Below are positions 44,799-53,660 of a stretch of 55,195 nt of DNA, piece after piece. Location of the stretch: contig MGYH01000035.1 of assembly GCA_001801665.1 (NCBI GenBank), positions 1 through 55,195 of the forward strand, in the 5' to 3' direction. The translations under genes and the position numbers were made by a program. The notes under the pieces are model-generated. The model searched no databases. It was not told the origin of the DNA and saw only the letters and a list, made by a program, of their open reading frames with translations. The DNA is from Gammaproteobacteria bacterium RIFCSPHIGHO2_12_FULL_45_12 (GTDB lineage Bacteria > Pseudomonadota > Gammaproteobacteria > DSM-16500). How positions within the stretch are numbered: the first letter of the stretch is position 1; the number at the start of each line of letters is the position of its first letter.

Positions 44799-45032
44799 AT
44801 GAGAATGCGAAAAATCAATTTAGATGATTTAAAAAATTATTTACAGCCTTATCAGGAGCAAGGATTTTTGCCAAACGTGGCAGTTCCTCAAACAAAAAAC
44901 AATCTTCTGACGCACGCCATTTCAACCCTTCCTCTGGAAAAACTAAGCAAGGTAACCCGCAACGACAGCCTGATGAGCAACTGGTTAGACGTGTGGGGCA
45001 ATGTCTGGTCTAAATTCGGAGCAAGCACTTAA
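44799..45032 (+). CDS. candidate triceptide RiPP precursor peptide
   Basis: 77 aa from ATG 44799 (AAGGA upstream). The leader is charged and helical (MRMRKINLDDLKNYLQPYQE). The C-terminus carries three tryptophans spaced by four residues in W-L-D, W-G-N and W-S-K (W62, W66, W70), then F73-G-A-S-T. An aromatic followed two residues later by D, N or K is the motif that GrrM/XyeB-type radical SAM enzymes crosslink into three-residue cyclophanes. It is the only gene between the divergent phyH-like gene and the maturase. No signal peptide. Identification rests on motif and neighbourhood, not on a known precursor family. Confidence 0.7.
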   Translation: MRMRKINLDDLKNYLQPYQEQGFLPNVAVPQTKNNLLTHAISTLPLEKLSKVTRNDSLMSNWLDVWGNVWSKFGAST

Positions 45033-45079
45033 TTTTTCCAACGCATGATAGCGCATCTGCCGTGAGCGTTGCGCCTAAC

Positions 45080-45199
45080 ATGGCAAGAAAAGCTATTCGT
45101 CCTCTGAAGCGCAAGGCAACTGTCCAAAAACAGCCTCCAGAGGACAAACAGCCTAGTACATTGATTCACGTTATCAATGATGATTTTCAAACGATTTGA
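45080..45199 (+). CDS. possible 39-aa small ORF between precursor and maturase
   Basis: A frame reading MARKAIRPLKRKATVQKQPP and ending TLIHVINDDFQTI, strongly basic in its first half. An in-frame GTG at 45062 could extend it. No ribosome site is evident for either start. It could be a second small peptide of the RiPP locus, a leader, or chance; no aromatic-x-x crosslink motif is present. Confidence 0.25.
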   Translation: MARKAIRPLKRKATVQKQPPEDKQPSTLIHVINDDFQTI

Positions 45200-45251
45200 A
45201 AAAATAGCCAATGTTCCGCAGACTCAACACTATTACTTAAACAGGTCATTC

Positions 45252-46415
45252 ATGTTAACAAAACTACTCGTGCTACAGCCTCTTGATTTATGCAACTTGA
45301 ATTGCAGCTACTGTTATTTGCCTGGCAGAAGAAATACAAAACGGATGCCTCACCACATTTTAGCAGCCAGCTTGAAATTAATATTTAATCGTCCTTTTTC
45401 AGAGGACCCCCGTCGCCATGAAAAATTAAAAATTCTCTGGCATAGCGGCGAACCCCTGCTCGCTGGCATTCCATTTTTTAAAACCGCGCTTAAATTGATT
45501 CAGCAATATAATGTCCATCACATTCCAGTCAGCATGGAATTTCAAACCAATGCCACCCCCATCACACAAGCTTGGTGTGACTTTATTAAAGAGAATCATC
45601 TAAATGTCTCAGTTAGCATCGATGGTCCTGAATTTTTACACAATCGCTATCGTATAAACTGGCAAGGAAAAGGTTCTTTTAAGTTAGTCATGCGCGGCAT
45701 TCATCACCTTCAAAAAAATAACCTACCTCTGCGCGCTATTTGCGTGCTGACCAAAGACAGCCTCGATTATCCCGATGAAATTTATGATTTTTTTACAAAA
45801 ACCGGCTTTGAGTCTGTTTGTTTCAATGTGGAAGAACAAGAAGGCATCCACACTCACTCAACCATGAGCTTGCGTGAACAAGCTCCATCATCTGACATTC
45901 GATCAAAATATCAGTCATTCATGTCCATTTTTTATGACCGTTGGGCTCGCGATGACTTTCAACTGCATATCCGTGAGTTTAGCCATATTTTTGGCAACTT
46001 ATTATTTCAGAAACAAATGGGGGCCACCACCGGCTTAATCAGCGCTGAATCTCTTGCATTTAATATTCTCACTATCACCAAAGATGGTGACATCTCTACC
46101 TTTTCTCCCGAACTCTCAGGTGGCAGCAAAACCAATCCCAAACAATTTATCATTGGAAACGTCCTTGACATTACCAGCCTAGATGAATTAAAAATGCAGC
46201 CTAATTTTCTCTCTCAACTGCACGACATTAAACAAGGCGTCGAAAAATGTGCCAAAGAATGTGACTACTTCAACCTGTGTGGCGGGGGTTCAGCGTCTAA
46301 CAAATTTTTTGAAAACAGTGATTTTAACACGACTGAAACCTCCGTCTGCATTTTGTCCAAAAAAATATTAACTGACCTGATTATTCATAAATTACAAGAA
46401 AATCGCCTCCCATGA
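45252..46415 (+). CDS. radical SAM/SPASM peptide maturase, GrrM/OscB-like
   Basis: 387 aa from ATG 45252, which has AGG seven bases upstream and places the CxxxCxxC cluster (LDLCNLNCSYCYLPGRR; C14, C18, C21) where GrrM homologues have it; ATG 45177 would add 25 unconserved residues. Other family marks are KILWHSGEPLLAG, SMEFQTNATPIT, VSVSIDGPEFLHNRYR and FNVEEQEG. The C-terminal SPASM region has CAKECDYFNLCGGG and a final cysteine for auxiliary clusters. By family it should couple aromatic side chains to beta-carbons in the adjacent precursor. It overlaps the protease gene by 4 bp. Confidence 0.88.
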   Translation: MLTKLLVLQPLDLCNLNCSYCYLPGRRNTKRMPHHILAASLKLIFNRPFSEDPRRHEKLKILWHSGEPLLAGIPFFKTALKLIQQYNVHHIPVSMEFQTNATPITQAWCDFIKENHLNVSVSIDGPEFLHNRYRINWQGKGSFKLVMRGIHHLQKNNLPLRAICVLTKDSLDYPDEIYDFFTKTGFESVCFNVEEQEGIHTHSTMSLREQAPSSDIRSKYQSFMSIFYDRWARDDFQLHIREFSHIFGNLLFQKQMGATTGLISAESLAFNILTITKDGDISTFSPELSGGSKTNPKQFIIGNVLDITSLDELKMQPNFLSQLHDIKQGVEKCAKECDYFNLCGGGSASNKFFENSDFNTTETSVCILSKKILTDLIIHKLQENRLP

Positions 46416-47272
46416 AAATTATCAAACAATTTGTCTCGCTTCGACTGTTTTTTCTGTGCCTCTGCTTGCCATGCTTATCCGCTCAGGCAATGACCGCGCA
46501 CTTAAATGCTGACTATACCATTCTACCTTTCAAGCTTCTGTATCAACTTCCTATTTTTACCTTACAGATTCAAGGTCACCGCATCCCTGCTTTCATTGAT
46601 CTTGGATCAAGCAACACCTGGATTGCTCTTAATCAATCACTCGCCAAAAACCTCGCTGTCACGGATGACAAGAAACAGACTTATTTTTTGCAAAATCGGT
46701 GTGGACAACGCTACCAAACAACGCTTGTGAGATTACCTGATGCGACGCTTGGCAGCGTCATCTTTACGCAAGTGCCCACCCTCATTTTTTCAGCGACGCC
46801 GGCTTGCAGCTTTTCATCCTCCGTCAAGAAGTTGGATCATTACGGCATCATTGGCACCAATCTATTAAAATCATTTCGCTTGATTCTGGATTACCCACAT
46901 CAACGTTTTGTGCTAGTGAAAAATCGCTTACCGAAACCTTATGCTAAGCTGCGCTGGATAGTGCTTCCCCTCAAGCAAACACCCGAGGGCAATATCAGCT
47001 CTCGCGTCCTGATTAATGGTCAGCCTGTCAATGCGGTATGGGATACGGGTGCGACAACGTCGGTGGTGAGCAAGGAATACGCGAGCGATGCAAAGCAACC
47101 TGAAAACAAGCTTCCGCTTAGCATCGCCAATCATGACTTTGGAAAGCTGGATTTCTATGTACTACCGCAAAATCACTCACCGTATGCGGCGTCTATCGGC
47201 AACAATTTCTTTGCGAACCACATTGTGCTGATTGATTTTAATCGGAACGAGCTTCGGATTGGACAGGCTTAA
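46412..47272 (+). CDS. secreted two-lobed retropepsin-like aspartic protease
   Basis: 286 aa. The signal peptide (LFFLCLCLPCLSAQA) directs it to the periplasm. Two homologous retropepsin-like lobes follow: lobe 1 has AFIDLGSSNTWIAL and, after ~90 residues, GIIGTNLLKSFRLILDY; lobe 2 has AVWDTGATTSVV and SIGNNFFANHIVLIDF. Each has the D-[T/L]-G loop and hydrophobic-G flap partner; the first lobe is DLG rather than DTG. Both lobes in one chain resemble a pepsin-like single-chain enzyme. Its ATGA overlap with the radical SAM gene indicates coupled expression; removing the leader after export is the obvious guess. Confidence 0.8.
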   Translation: MKIIKQFVSLRLFFLCLCLPCLSAQAMTAHLNADYTILPFKLLYQLPIFTLQIQGHRIPAFIDLGSSNTWIALNQSLAKNLAVTDDKKQTYFLQNRCGQRYQTTLVRLPDATLGSVIFTQVPTLIFSATPACSFSSSVKKLDHYGIIGTNLLKSFRLILDYPHQRFVLVKNRLPKPYAKLRWIVLPLKQTPEGNISSRVLINGQPVNAVWDTGATTSVVSKEYASDAKQPENKLPLSIANHDFGKLDFYVLPQNHSPYAASIGNNFFANHIVLIDFNRNELRIGQA

Positions 47273-47337
47273 GTCCAACCATGCCTTCACAAACTTAACA
47301 AGTGTCATCCAGTGCATAGCCGCCTCCATTTTTTGAA

Positions 47338-47910
47338 TTAATTTTCATAAGGTCTCACAATGACTTTTGTGCCGACGCTTGCAAAACTGTTACGCATCCA
47401 TTCAGCATCCTGAATACGCATACGTACACAGCCATGACTCACGTTGTTTTCAACCACGGTAATATCAGGTGAACCATGCAATGCTTGACCACCACTGAAG
47501 AACATACAATAGGGCATTAAACCACCGCCTTCAGGTCGGGGATAAATGCGTGATTTACAATCTTCACTCCCTAATGAACTTATTCTAAAAGTGCCCACTT
47601 TTGTTCGACATGGCGCATTATCATCAGGACACCAGTCACCACCTGATGTTGCCACACCCGCGCGAATTAACTCGCCATCGCTTCCATAAGCACCCCAAAC
47701 ATATTTGCTCGGATCAACAACCACCACTCTCTGGCCATTCGTATTAATTTGCTTAGGAAGGCGATCAGTGTAATCTGCCCTGAAATTTTCAGGCATATAG
47801 ATACCATTTGATGAACGGCTGCTTGAACTGGTGGTGGCACAGGAAGTCAGGGCTAAGGCAAGCACACTTAAGCAAAGGATACCAAGACAGCGCGGTTGCA
47901 GAGTTAACAT
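47338..47910 (-). CDS. lipoprotein L,D-transpeptidase (YkuD, EnhA-like)
   Basis: 190 aa. The N-terminus is a lipoprotein signal with lipobox ALTSC. The YkuD domain is complete at its catalytic end: ALHGSPDITVVENNVSHGCV followed by RMRIQDAEW, with the SHGCVR nucleophile cysteine. These enzymes crosslink peptidoglycan or attach proteins to it. The architecture resembles Legionella EnhA. It converges on the RiPP protease gene with 65 bp between, and is probably unrelated to that pathway. Confidence 0.9.
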   Translation of the reverse strand: MLTLQPRCLGILCLSVLALALTSCATTSSSSRSSNGIYMPENFRADYTDRLPKQINTNGQRVVVVDPSKYVWGAYGSDGELIRAGVATSGGDWCPDDNAPCRTKVGTFRISSLGSEDCKSRIYPRPEGGGLMPYCMFFSGGQALHGSPDITVVENNVSHGCVRMRIQDAEWMRNSFASVGTKVIVRPYEN

Positions 47911-48220
47911 AAGATGAGCTCCTCATTGTTTTTCTAGGTCTATGACTCATTTTAACTGAAAAGACAGACGCGATTCTTAAGAGAAAACATGATAAAACAG
48001 CGAATTAGGCTAGAGATTAAGCCTTTTCTTAAATGTGCGCAGCGATTATACAAGGATGGTAAAACAGCTAACCTAAGTAAAGGGCTGCCAGGCGGGTTAT
48101 TATATTATATTGACAGCGATGCTGTTGCACTGTGAAGAAAGCACATTGAATACCCGCGAAACAAATGGCAAAATGATGCTAGCATGCAGCGTTGTTGCAT
48201 AAATTATTATTTAAACATAA

Positions 48221-48333
48221 TCGTCGTTGCGAGGAGCGTTTTATGCGACGAAGCAATCCAGAATGTAGGCAATATCATGATTTTTGACGACGTTCTGGAT
48301 TGCTTCGGCCAAAAAGCGGCCTCGCAACGACGA
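48221..48333. repeat. repeat family C: large palindromic repeat
   Basis: Outer arms TCGTCGTTGCGAGG and CCTCGCAACGACGA with inner arms AGCAATCCAGAA and TTCTGGATTGCT can fold into one long hairpin. A partial second copy ends the window (55140-55195). It fills part of the 570-bp gap 47911-48480, whose remaining left part shows no gene. Confidence 0.75.
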
Positions 48334-48425
48334 ATGATGCCACAAAGCCCACACAAACGATTAACCTTTTGTTTTTTATATTAAATTTAAATATCCTTGA
48401 CAGAGACAGTATGATTCTGTTTAAT

Positions 48426-48440
48426 TGAGAATGGTTCTCA
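48426..48440. promoter_or_regulatory. Fur box upstream of the iron uptake operon
   Basis: TGAGAATGGTTCTCA is a perfect palindrome (GAGAA-TGG-TTCTC) inside an AATTGAGAATGGTTCTCATT context, matching the 7-1-7 Fur consensus well. It lies about 40 bp before the first gene of the FTR1 operon, so iron-replete Fur should repress it. Confidence 0.75.
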
Positions 48441-48480
48441 TTAACATTTAGCTTTAAAGTATTATAAAAACGAGTGAAGC

Positions 48481-48894
48481 ATGCGCCATTTAATTCTAAT
48501 TTGTTGGCTTTTCACCTCCCTTCCGGCAATGGCCGCAACGACACCTAATGTCTGGAAACCAGAAGCAGATGCTGTTTGCCGACAAATGGATCAAGCTGTT
48601 TCACTCTATCAGCAAGGCCACTTGAAAGAGGCCAAACTAGCGGCGGTGATGGCTTACTTCAAGGGTTATGATGCCAACATTGAACCCGCTGTCCGCATCA
48701 CACTGGGCGGCCCTCATGTGTTTGCCATTGAAAGGCAGTTCCGTCATTTCTCTCAAGAGATGACACCCAACCCAGACAAACAACAGCTTCAAAAAATGAC
48801 CCGGCTGGCCAGAACACTGTGCCAACTCGTCCATGATGATGCCAATGCCTTGAATGCCGCGAAGGTGACACGCAAGGTATTTAACCCAGAGTAA
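48481..48894 (+). CDS. periplasmic protein preceding the FTR1 permease
   Basis: 137 aa with a signal peptide (LILICWLFTSLPAMAA). The mature part has KLAAVMAYFKGYDANIEPAV followed by HVFAIERQFRHFSQEM; this YFxxY...E...IExxF pattern is repeated in the periplasmic N-terminal region of the following FTR1 protein (TALYFDHYEGSGMELSV), so the two appear to share a domain. The acidic Y/E/H residues could take part in iron handling. It is 5 bp upstream of the permease gene, first in the Fur-controlled operon. Confidence 0.75.
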   Translation: MRHLILICWLFTSLPAMAATTPNVWKPEADAVCRQMDQAVSLYQQGHLKEAKLAAVMAYFKGYDANIEPAVRITLGGPHVFAIERQFRHFSQEMTPNPDKQQLQKMTRLARTLCQLVHDDANALNAAKVTRKVFNPE

Positions 48895-48899
48895 TCGCC

Positions 48900-50138
48900 A
48901 TGACCAGAAAGATTAAAAATTATTTTTTCTTGCTCCCCATGCTCCTTTGCATCAGCCTGTTGTCCCTTACCGTCCACGCCAAAGACAAGGCTGACCAACC
49001 CACCCGTTACCAGGCCGTCGTTGAAAACATGCAAAAATTAGGTGATGAATTAGTCGCCCAGTATCAACCCAAAGAAGGTCTCTCAACCATGGAAGGCTTC
49101 ACCGCACTTTACTTTGACCATTACGAAGGTAGCGGCATGGAATTGTCCGTTGCCGCCCTCTCCCCCACCATCAACATCAAAACCGAGGCATTTTTCACCC
49201 GTTTAATCAACGCGTCCAGCAACGGCATCCGACCGGATCAACTGCAAATCACCTGGGCTGCCTTAAAATCACAACTCACCACCGACCTTGCATTATTAAA
49301 TAGTCATGCGTCACAACACTTCTCCCAAGTCTTTATTAAATCCTTCACCATCTTGTTCCGTGAGGGTGTGGAAGCACTTATCATTGTGACCGCCTTACTC
49401 GCGTACTTGCGCCGCTCCGAACACGCCCATAAAACCAACATCATTTACTATGGCGTAGGGCTCGCATTGTTGGCAAGCGTTGTCACGGCTGTTGCCTTTA
49501 TCACCCTTTTCAAAAATCTGGGCGCCAACCGTGAGGCCATTGAAGGCATCACCATGCTCACTGCCTCAGCCGTCATGTTTTATGTCAGCTTCTGGCTGCT
49601 CTCCAAACGTGACGCCCTCAAATGGCAAGGCTTTATCAAAAACAAAATGACGCAAGCGTTAACGTCAAGCAGCATGTTTGCGCTGGGCTTAACCGCCTTT
49701 TTAGCCGTCTATCGAGAAGGCGCGGAAACCATTTTGTTTTATCAAGCCTTATTAATCGACAGTAAAGACCAATTAATCGGCGTTGTCGCAGGTTTTGGTG
49801 CGGCCTGTTTGGCCTTAACCGTTATCTATGGCGCCATGCAGCGCGCTTCCGTTAAAATTCCCTATCGTTTATTCTTCACCCTGACCGCCTTACTACTTTA
49901 TGTTATGTCATTTTCATTTGTCGGCGGCGCCATTCTAGATTTACAAGAAGCTGGCTGGATCAACATCACCCCCATTCCCCATTTTCCTCAAATTGAATGG
50001 CTAGGCCTCTTCCCCGCCTGGCAAAATGTCGGCGCACAACTTTTATTTGTCGTCCCCTCTGTTGTCATACTCGGTGTTTGGTACATACGGCAATGCCGTC
50101 AACGCCACACGCCCGCTCTCGCTCAGCAGGAAACCTGA
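48900..50138 (+). CDS. FTR1 family high-affinity iron permease
   Basis: 412 aa. A signal-like helix and a periplasmic domain (about residues 25-140) precede seven membrane segments. The two REGxE iron-binding motifs are present: LFREGVEALIIVTALLAYLR and FLAVYREGAETILFYQALL. It takes up ferric iron from the periplasm, working with an electron-transfer protein and P19. It corresponds to FtrC of the Bordetella/Brucella FtrABCD system. It overlaps the next gene by 1 bp (TGATG). Confidence 0.9.
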   Translation: MTRKIKNYFFLLPMLLCISLLSLTVHAKDKADQPTRYQAVVENMQKLGDELVAQYQPKEGLSTMEGFTALYFDHYEGSGMELSVAALSPTINIKTEAFFTRLINASSNGIRPDQLQITWAALKSQLTTDLALLNSHASQHFSQVFIKSFTILFREGVEALIIVTALLAYLRRSEHAHKTNIIYYGVGLALLASVVTAVAFITLFKNLGANREAIEGITMLTASAVMFYVSFWLLSKRDALKWQGFIKNKMTQALTSSSMFALGLTAFLAVYREGAETILFYQALLIDSKDQLIGVVAGFGAACLALTVIYGAMQRASVKIPYRLFFTLTALLLYVMSFSFVGGAILDLQEAGWINITPIPHFPQIEWLGLFPAWQNVGAQLLFVVPSVVILGVWYIRQCRQRHTPALAQQET

Positions 50139-51610
50139 TGCAAACCGCCCGAGAAAAATTAACCCGCATTGCCGTCAAGGTAAACGGCAAGGCTTGCAAT
50201 CAACCCCCCCAAAATAAATTGGCAGCCGTCATCGAACGTTTTTTTTATCGACATCAAAACAAACTGGTGCTTGTGCATGCCGCCATGTTTTGTCTTTTTT
50301 TAGGCTTGATTCTCATCCCACTTCTCACACCCCCCCCGCCAGAAAGTGCTAATATTTTTTCAAATTTTACGTTATTCGCACAATTTCTCTTGTGGGGCGT
50401 CTGGTTTCCACTGGTGTTTGCTTCTGTTCTTTTGACTGGTCGCAGTTGGTGCGGCTTATTTTGCCCGATGGGGGCGGCGTCGGAATGGACCACGCGTATT
50501 GGCATGGGGTTTAAAATTCCGGGCTGGCTTAAATGGGAAGGCACACCCATTTTTAGCTTTCTGGTCGTGACCATTCTCGGTCAAACAGTCGATGTGCGTG
50601 ACCAGGCCACCGCCATCGCCGAAGTGTTTGGCGGCATGTTAATCCTGGCATTATTAGTCGGCTTTTTTTACGGCAAACAAACAAAGCGCGCCTGGTGCCG
50701 CCATGTCTGCCCCATTGGGTTATTGTTAGGCATGTTTTCACGTTTGGGAATCGTGCAATTTTCTCCAAAATTGCCGCGCGCAGGCGGCGATCAATATACT
50801 GAAAAAGGCATGTGTCCCACCATGATTTCAATCAATCACAAACAAGAGTCACGTCACTGCATTGAGTGTTTTCGCTGCGTGAATCCCGCCGCCAAAGGTG
50901 GTTTGTTTTTACGGTTTAGAAAATTGGGCGAAGAAATCATTCACATTCGCACGAACAGCCCAAGCATGGGTGAAGTCTGGTTTATCTTTTTAAGCACCGG
51001 CATCGCACTCGGCGGATTCTTATGGCTGATCTTGCCCAGCTATCAAACTTTTCGTCAAAACATGGGCGAATGGTTCATTAACCACGGCTGGGACGGCATC
51101 GGAAACAGCGGCCCCGCTTGGTTAATGAGCGTGCATCCCGAATGGCGACAAGCCTACAACTGGCTGGACTTTATCACCATCATTGGCTTCATGCTTGGCA
51201 GCATGCTATTTACCTGCTCTCTCTTAAGTATTTGCACCCTCGCAAGCAGTTATCTTGCTGGCAAACTGGGCGCAGATGGCACCTTAAAAAAACGCTTCAT
51301 TGAACTAGGGTATCAATTTGCACCCGTTGCCATGATCTCCATCATCATTGGACTGGGCGACACCTTATTTACAACGCTGCATGCTTCTGCCTTAAAAGGT
51401 GCGCTTTTAATGGGTTCCATTTTTTGGAGCGTCTATTTAGGCAATCGCTTACTCAGCAAACAAGGCGTGCAAGGCACTAAAAGAGGGCTAGCCTTAATCC
51501 CTGGTTTCCTTGGCAGTTTACTCATTGGGCTTGCCTGGTGGCCTGCTGTCGTGGGAATCAACTTTTCGTTGCTGGAACAATACCGTCAACACTTAATCAT
51601 TCTTAGTTAA
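50138..51610 (+). CDS. membrane polyferredoxin of the iron uptake system (FtrD-like)
   Basis: 490 aa from ATG 50138 (a longer frame inside the FTR1 gene is rejected). NapH/NosR-like architecture: TM helices carrying GRSWCGLFCPMGA and RAWCRHVCPIGL (the paired CxxxCP motifs), then a ferredoxin-like HCIECFRCVNPA, and further TM helices at the C-terminus. It is expected to pass electrons across the inner membrane for iron reduction or oxidation cycles during import. In FtrABCD-type operons this gene always accompanies FTR1 and P19. Confidence 0.85.
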   Translation: MQTAREKLTRIAVKVNGKACNQPPQNKLAAVIERFFYRHQNKLVLVHAAMFCLFLGLILIPLLTPPPPESANIFSNFTLFAQFLLWGVWFPLVFASVLLTGRSWCGLFCPMGAASEWTTRIGMGFKIPGWLKWEGTPIFSFLVVTILGQTVDVRDQATAIAEVFGGMLILALLVGFFYGKQTKRAWCRHVCPIGLLLGMFSRLGIVQFSPKLPRAGGDQYTEKGMCPTMISINHKQESRHCIECFRCVNPAAKGGLFLRFRKLGEEIIHIRTNSPSMGEVWFIFLSTGIALGGFLWLILPSYQTFRQNMGEWFINHGWDGIGNSGPAWLMSVHPEWRQAYNWLDFITIIGFMLGSMLFTCSLLSICTLASSYLAGKLGADGTLKKRFIELGYQFAPVAMISIIIGLGDTLFTTLHASALKGALLMGSIFWSVYLGNRLLSKQGVQGTKRGLALIPGFLGSLLIGLAWWPAVVGINFSLLEQYRQHLIILS

Positions 51611-51622
51611 AAGGAACAACTG

Positions 51623-52153
51623 ATGCGATCCCTTTCCTCTCTTTCTCTCAGCGTATTACTCAGCACCCTTAGCCTGAGCACGCTGGCCGCTGAAACACCC
51701 ATTGGGCAAGCCGTCGAAAAAAATGGCATGGAAATTGGCGCCGTTTATTTACAATCTGTCATCATGGAACCGATCATGCCTGGTGATTCCGCTCAAACGG
51801 ATATCCACCTTGAAGCAGACATCCATGCGGTCAAAGGAAACCCCAATGGATTTGGTGTCGGCGAATGGATCCCCGCCTTGCAAGTCAGCTACCATCTGTC
51901 AAAAGAAGGTTCTGCTTGGGAAAAAACGGGCACCCTCATCCCCATGGTCGCAAGCGACGGGCCGCATTATGGCGCCAACGTGAAACTCGAGGGCACTGGC
52001 AAATATCGTCTGACTTATCACTTAAACCCACCGCCATTCAATGGCTTCGTTCGCCATACTGACAAAGAAACTGGCGTGGGCAAATGGTGGAGTCCCTTTG
52101 ACGTTAGCTGGAAATTTACCTATTTGGGTACCGGCAAAAAAGGCGGCTATTAA
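51623..52153 (+). CDS. P19/Tp34 family periplasmic iron-binding protein (FtrA-like)
   Basis: 176 aa with a signal peptide (SLSVLLSTLSLSTLAAE). The family pattern is clear: AVYLQSVIMEPIM, HLEADIHAVKGNPNGFGVGE, LIPMVASDGPHYGANVKL and a C-terminal beta-sandwich. The Met, His and Glu/Asp residues of these motifs form the copper/iron site in P19. It delivers iron to FTR1. Last gene of the Fur-controlled operon; no separate cupredoxin (FtrB) gene is present. Confidence 0.9.
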   Translation: MRSLSSLSLSVLLSTLSLSTLAAETPIGQAVEKNGMEIGAVYLQSVIMEPIMPGDSAQTDIHLEADIHAVKGNPNGFGVGEWIPALQVSYHLSKEGSAWEKTGTLIPMVASDGPHYGANVKLEGTGKYRLTYHLNPPPFNGFVRHTDKETGVGKWWSPFDVSWKFTYLGTGKKGGY

Positions 52154-52157
52154 CGCG

Positions 52158-53198
52158 CTACTGGAAGGCACGTCGGTTAGCAATCAAACTGCGCGCGACC
52201 GTTGAAGCCACCAACTGTTTATTCACCAGCTCTTGCACATATTGCTCCATGGTGCACATTCCAATATCCCCATTGGTTTGCATTGTTGACTCTATCTGCC
52301 CCACTAAATCCTGAAAAATCAGGTTACGGACAGCCGGTGTCGCCAACATGATTTCAAAGGCCGCAATACGCCCGCCGGTTTTCTTTTTCACCAGGGTTTG
52401 GCACAAAACAGCCTGCATGGTTTCAGACAACATGCTTCTGACACGGTTTTTTTCTTGTGGTGGGAACATGTCCACAATACGACTCACCGCCATCGGCGCA
52501 GAACTGGCGTGCAAGGTACCGACCACCAAATGGCCGGTTTCAGCGGCAATCAAACCCAGATTGATGGTCGCCAAATCACGCATTTCTCCGACAAATACCA
52601 CATCGGGGTCTTGCCTCAATGATGAACGCAAGGCGGCGGCAAAATCGGTGGTATCACGACCCACTTGCAATTGACTAATCGCACTTTTTTTACTAGCGTG
52701 AATATACTCAATGGGGTCTTCAATTGTAATAATGTGAGCAGAGCGTGTTTGATTAATATATTCCAGCATGGCCGCCATGGTCGTGCTTTTCCCCGAACCC
52801 GTTGGCCCCGTCACCAGGATGAGCCCATGCGGCAATTTAAGAAAACGTTTAAAAATCTGCGGCATGCCTAATTCATCCAGGGTTGGCACGCGCCTTGAAA
52901 GCAAACGCAAGACCGCGCCCACGCCATGCAACTGGTGCAAGGTGCTGACTCTAAAGTTCCCCAGTTCAGGACGACTGAATGCAAAATCGAGCGTCAGCTC
53001 TTGTTCAAACATCTGGTGTTGCGCCTCTGTCATAAACTCATAAATAATGCCTTTGGCTTCCTCGGGCGACAACACAGCCTGGTCCTTAATGGGAACCAGC
53101 TCACCATCAATACGCAGGAGCGGCACCAACCCGGGAAAAATATGCAAATCTGATGCGTGCATCGCAATGGCTATTTCAAGTAATTTTTCAATTCTCAT
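52158..53198 (-). CDS. pilT: type IV pilus twitching ATPase PilT
   Basis: 346 aa from ATG 53198 (GAGGTGGTC upstream; the longer frame adds an unlikely N-terminus). Motifs: HASDLHIFPG at the N-terminus, Walker A VTGPTGSGKSTTMAAML, Asp box IITIEDPIEYIH, Walker B PDVVFVGEMRDL, His box HLVVGTLHASSA and the PilT C-terminal AVRNLI (normally AIRNLI). It is a hexameric retraction motor for type IV pili. It converges on the P19 gene with only 4 bp between. PilU is a close relative, but AxRNLI favours PilT. Confidence 0.92.
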   Translation of the reverse strand: MRIEKLLEIAIAMHASDLHIFPGLVPLLRIDGELVPIKDQAVLSPEEAKGIIYEFMTEAQHQMFEQELTLDFAFSRPELGNFRVSTLHQLHGVGAVLRLLSRRVPTLDELGMPQIFKRFLKLPHGLILVTGPTGSGKSTTMAAMLEYINQTRSAHIITIEDPIEYIHASKKSAISQLQVGRDTTDFAAALRSSLRQDPDVVFVGEMRDLATINLGLIAAETGHLVVGTLHASSAPMAVSRIVDMFPPQEKNRVRSMLSETMQAVLCQTLVKKKTGGRIAAFEIMLATPAVRNLIFQDLVGQIESTMQTNGDIGMCTMEQYVQELVNKQLVASTVARSLIANRRAFQ

Positions 53199-53328
53199 GA
53201 CCACCTCATCACGACAACCCCATGCCTTATTGTAACACTTTTTAATCCCGCGAACGGAACGGTTCAATTTTTTCTAAAAAACGATTATAGTGACACACTG
53301 GGTTTCTTTTAAAAATCAGGAAAAACGC

Positions 53329-53649
53329 ATGGCCATTGTAAGACTGATAGAAGCAGATATATTAAAAACTTGGCTCGATAATGATGAAGCCATTGTCATT
53401 GATGTGCGTGAACCTGTTGAATACGAAGCAGAACACATCAAAGGCTCACACCCCATTCCGCTGGGGGAGCTTTCTGAATCGCATCTCTCAATTGCCCATG
53501 GGAAAAAAATCGTCCTCCATTGCATGCTTGGAAAGCGTGGCGGCGCGGCTTGCACCAAACTGCTGGACAATAACCCCAAGCTAGACATTTACAATTTAAG
53601 AGGTGGTATTTGCGCATGGAAAGAGGCGGGTTTTCCTGTCGAAAAATAA
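53329..53649 (+). CDS. rhodanese-like domain protein
   Basis: 106 aa single-domain rhodanese from ATG 53329 (AGGA upstream). Signature VIDVREPVEYEAEHIKGSHP at the N-terminal side, the active-site loop VLHCMLGKRGG with the persulfide cysteine, and the CAWKEAGFPVE end. Cytosolic sulfur-transfer (GlpE/PspE-like) enzyme; the acceptor is unknown. In the ancestral layout the small membrane protein gene followed it at about 11 bp. Confidence 0.88.
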   Translation: MAIVRLIEADILKTWLDNDEAIVIDVREPVEYEAEHIKGSHPIPLGELSESHLSIAHGKKIVLHCMLGKRGGAACTKLLDNNPKLDIYNLRGGICAWKEAGFPVEK

Positions 53650-53660
53650 TCAACAACCTG

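Noticed and set aside
48184..48384. 66-codon frame downstream of the L,D-transpeptidase
   Set aside because: It lies almost wholly within the family C palindromic repeat.
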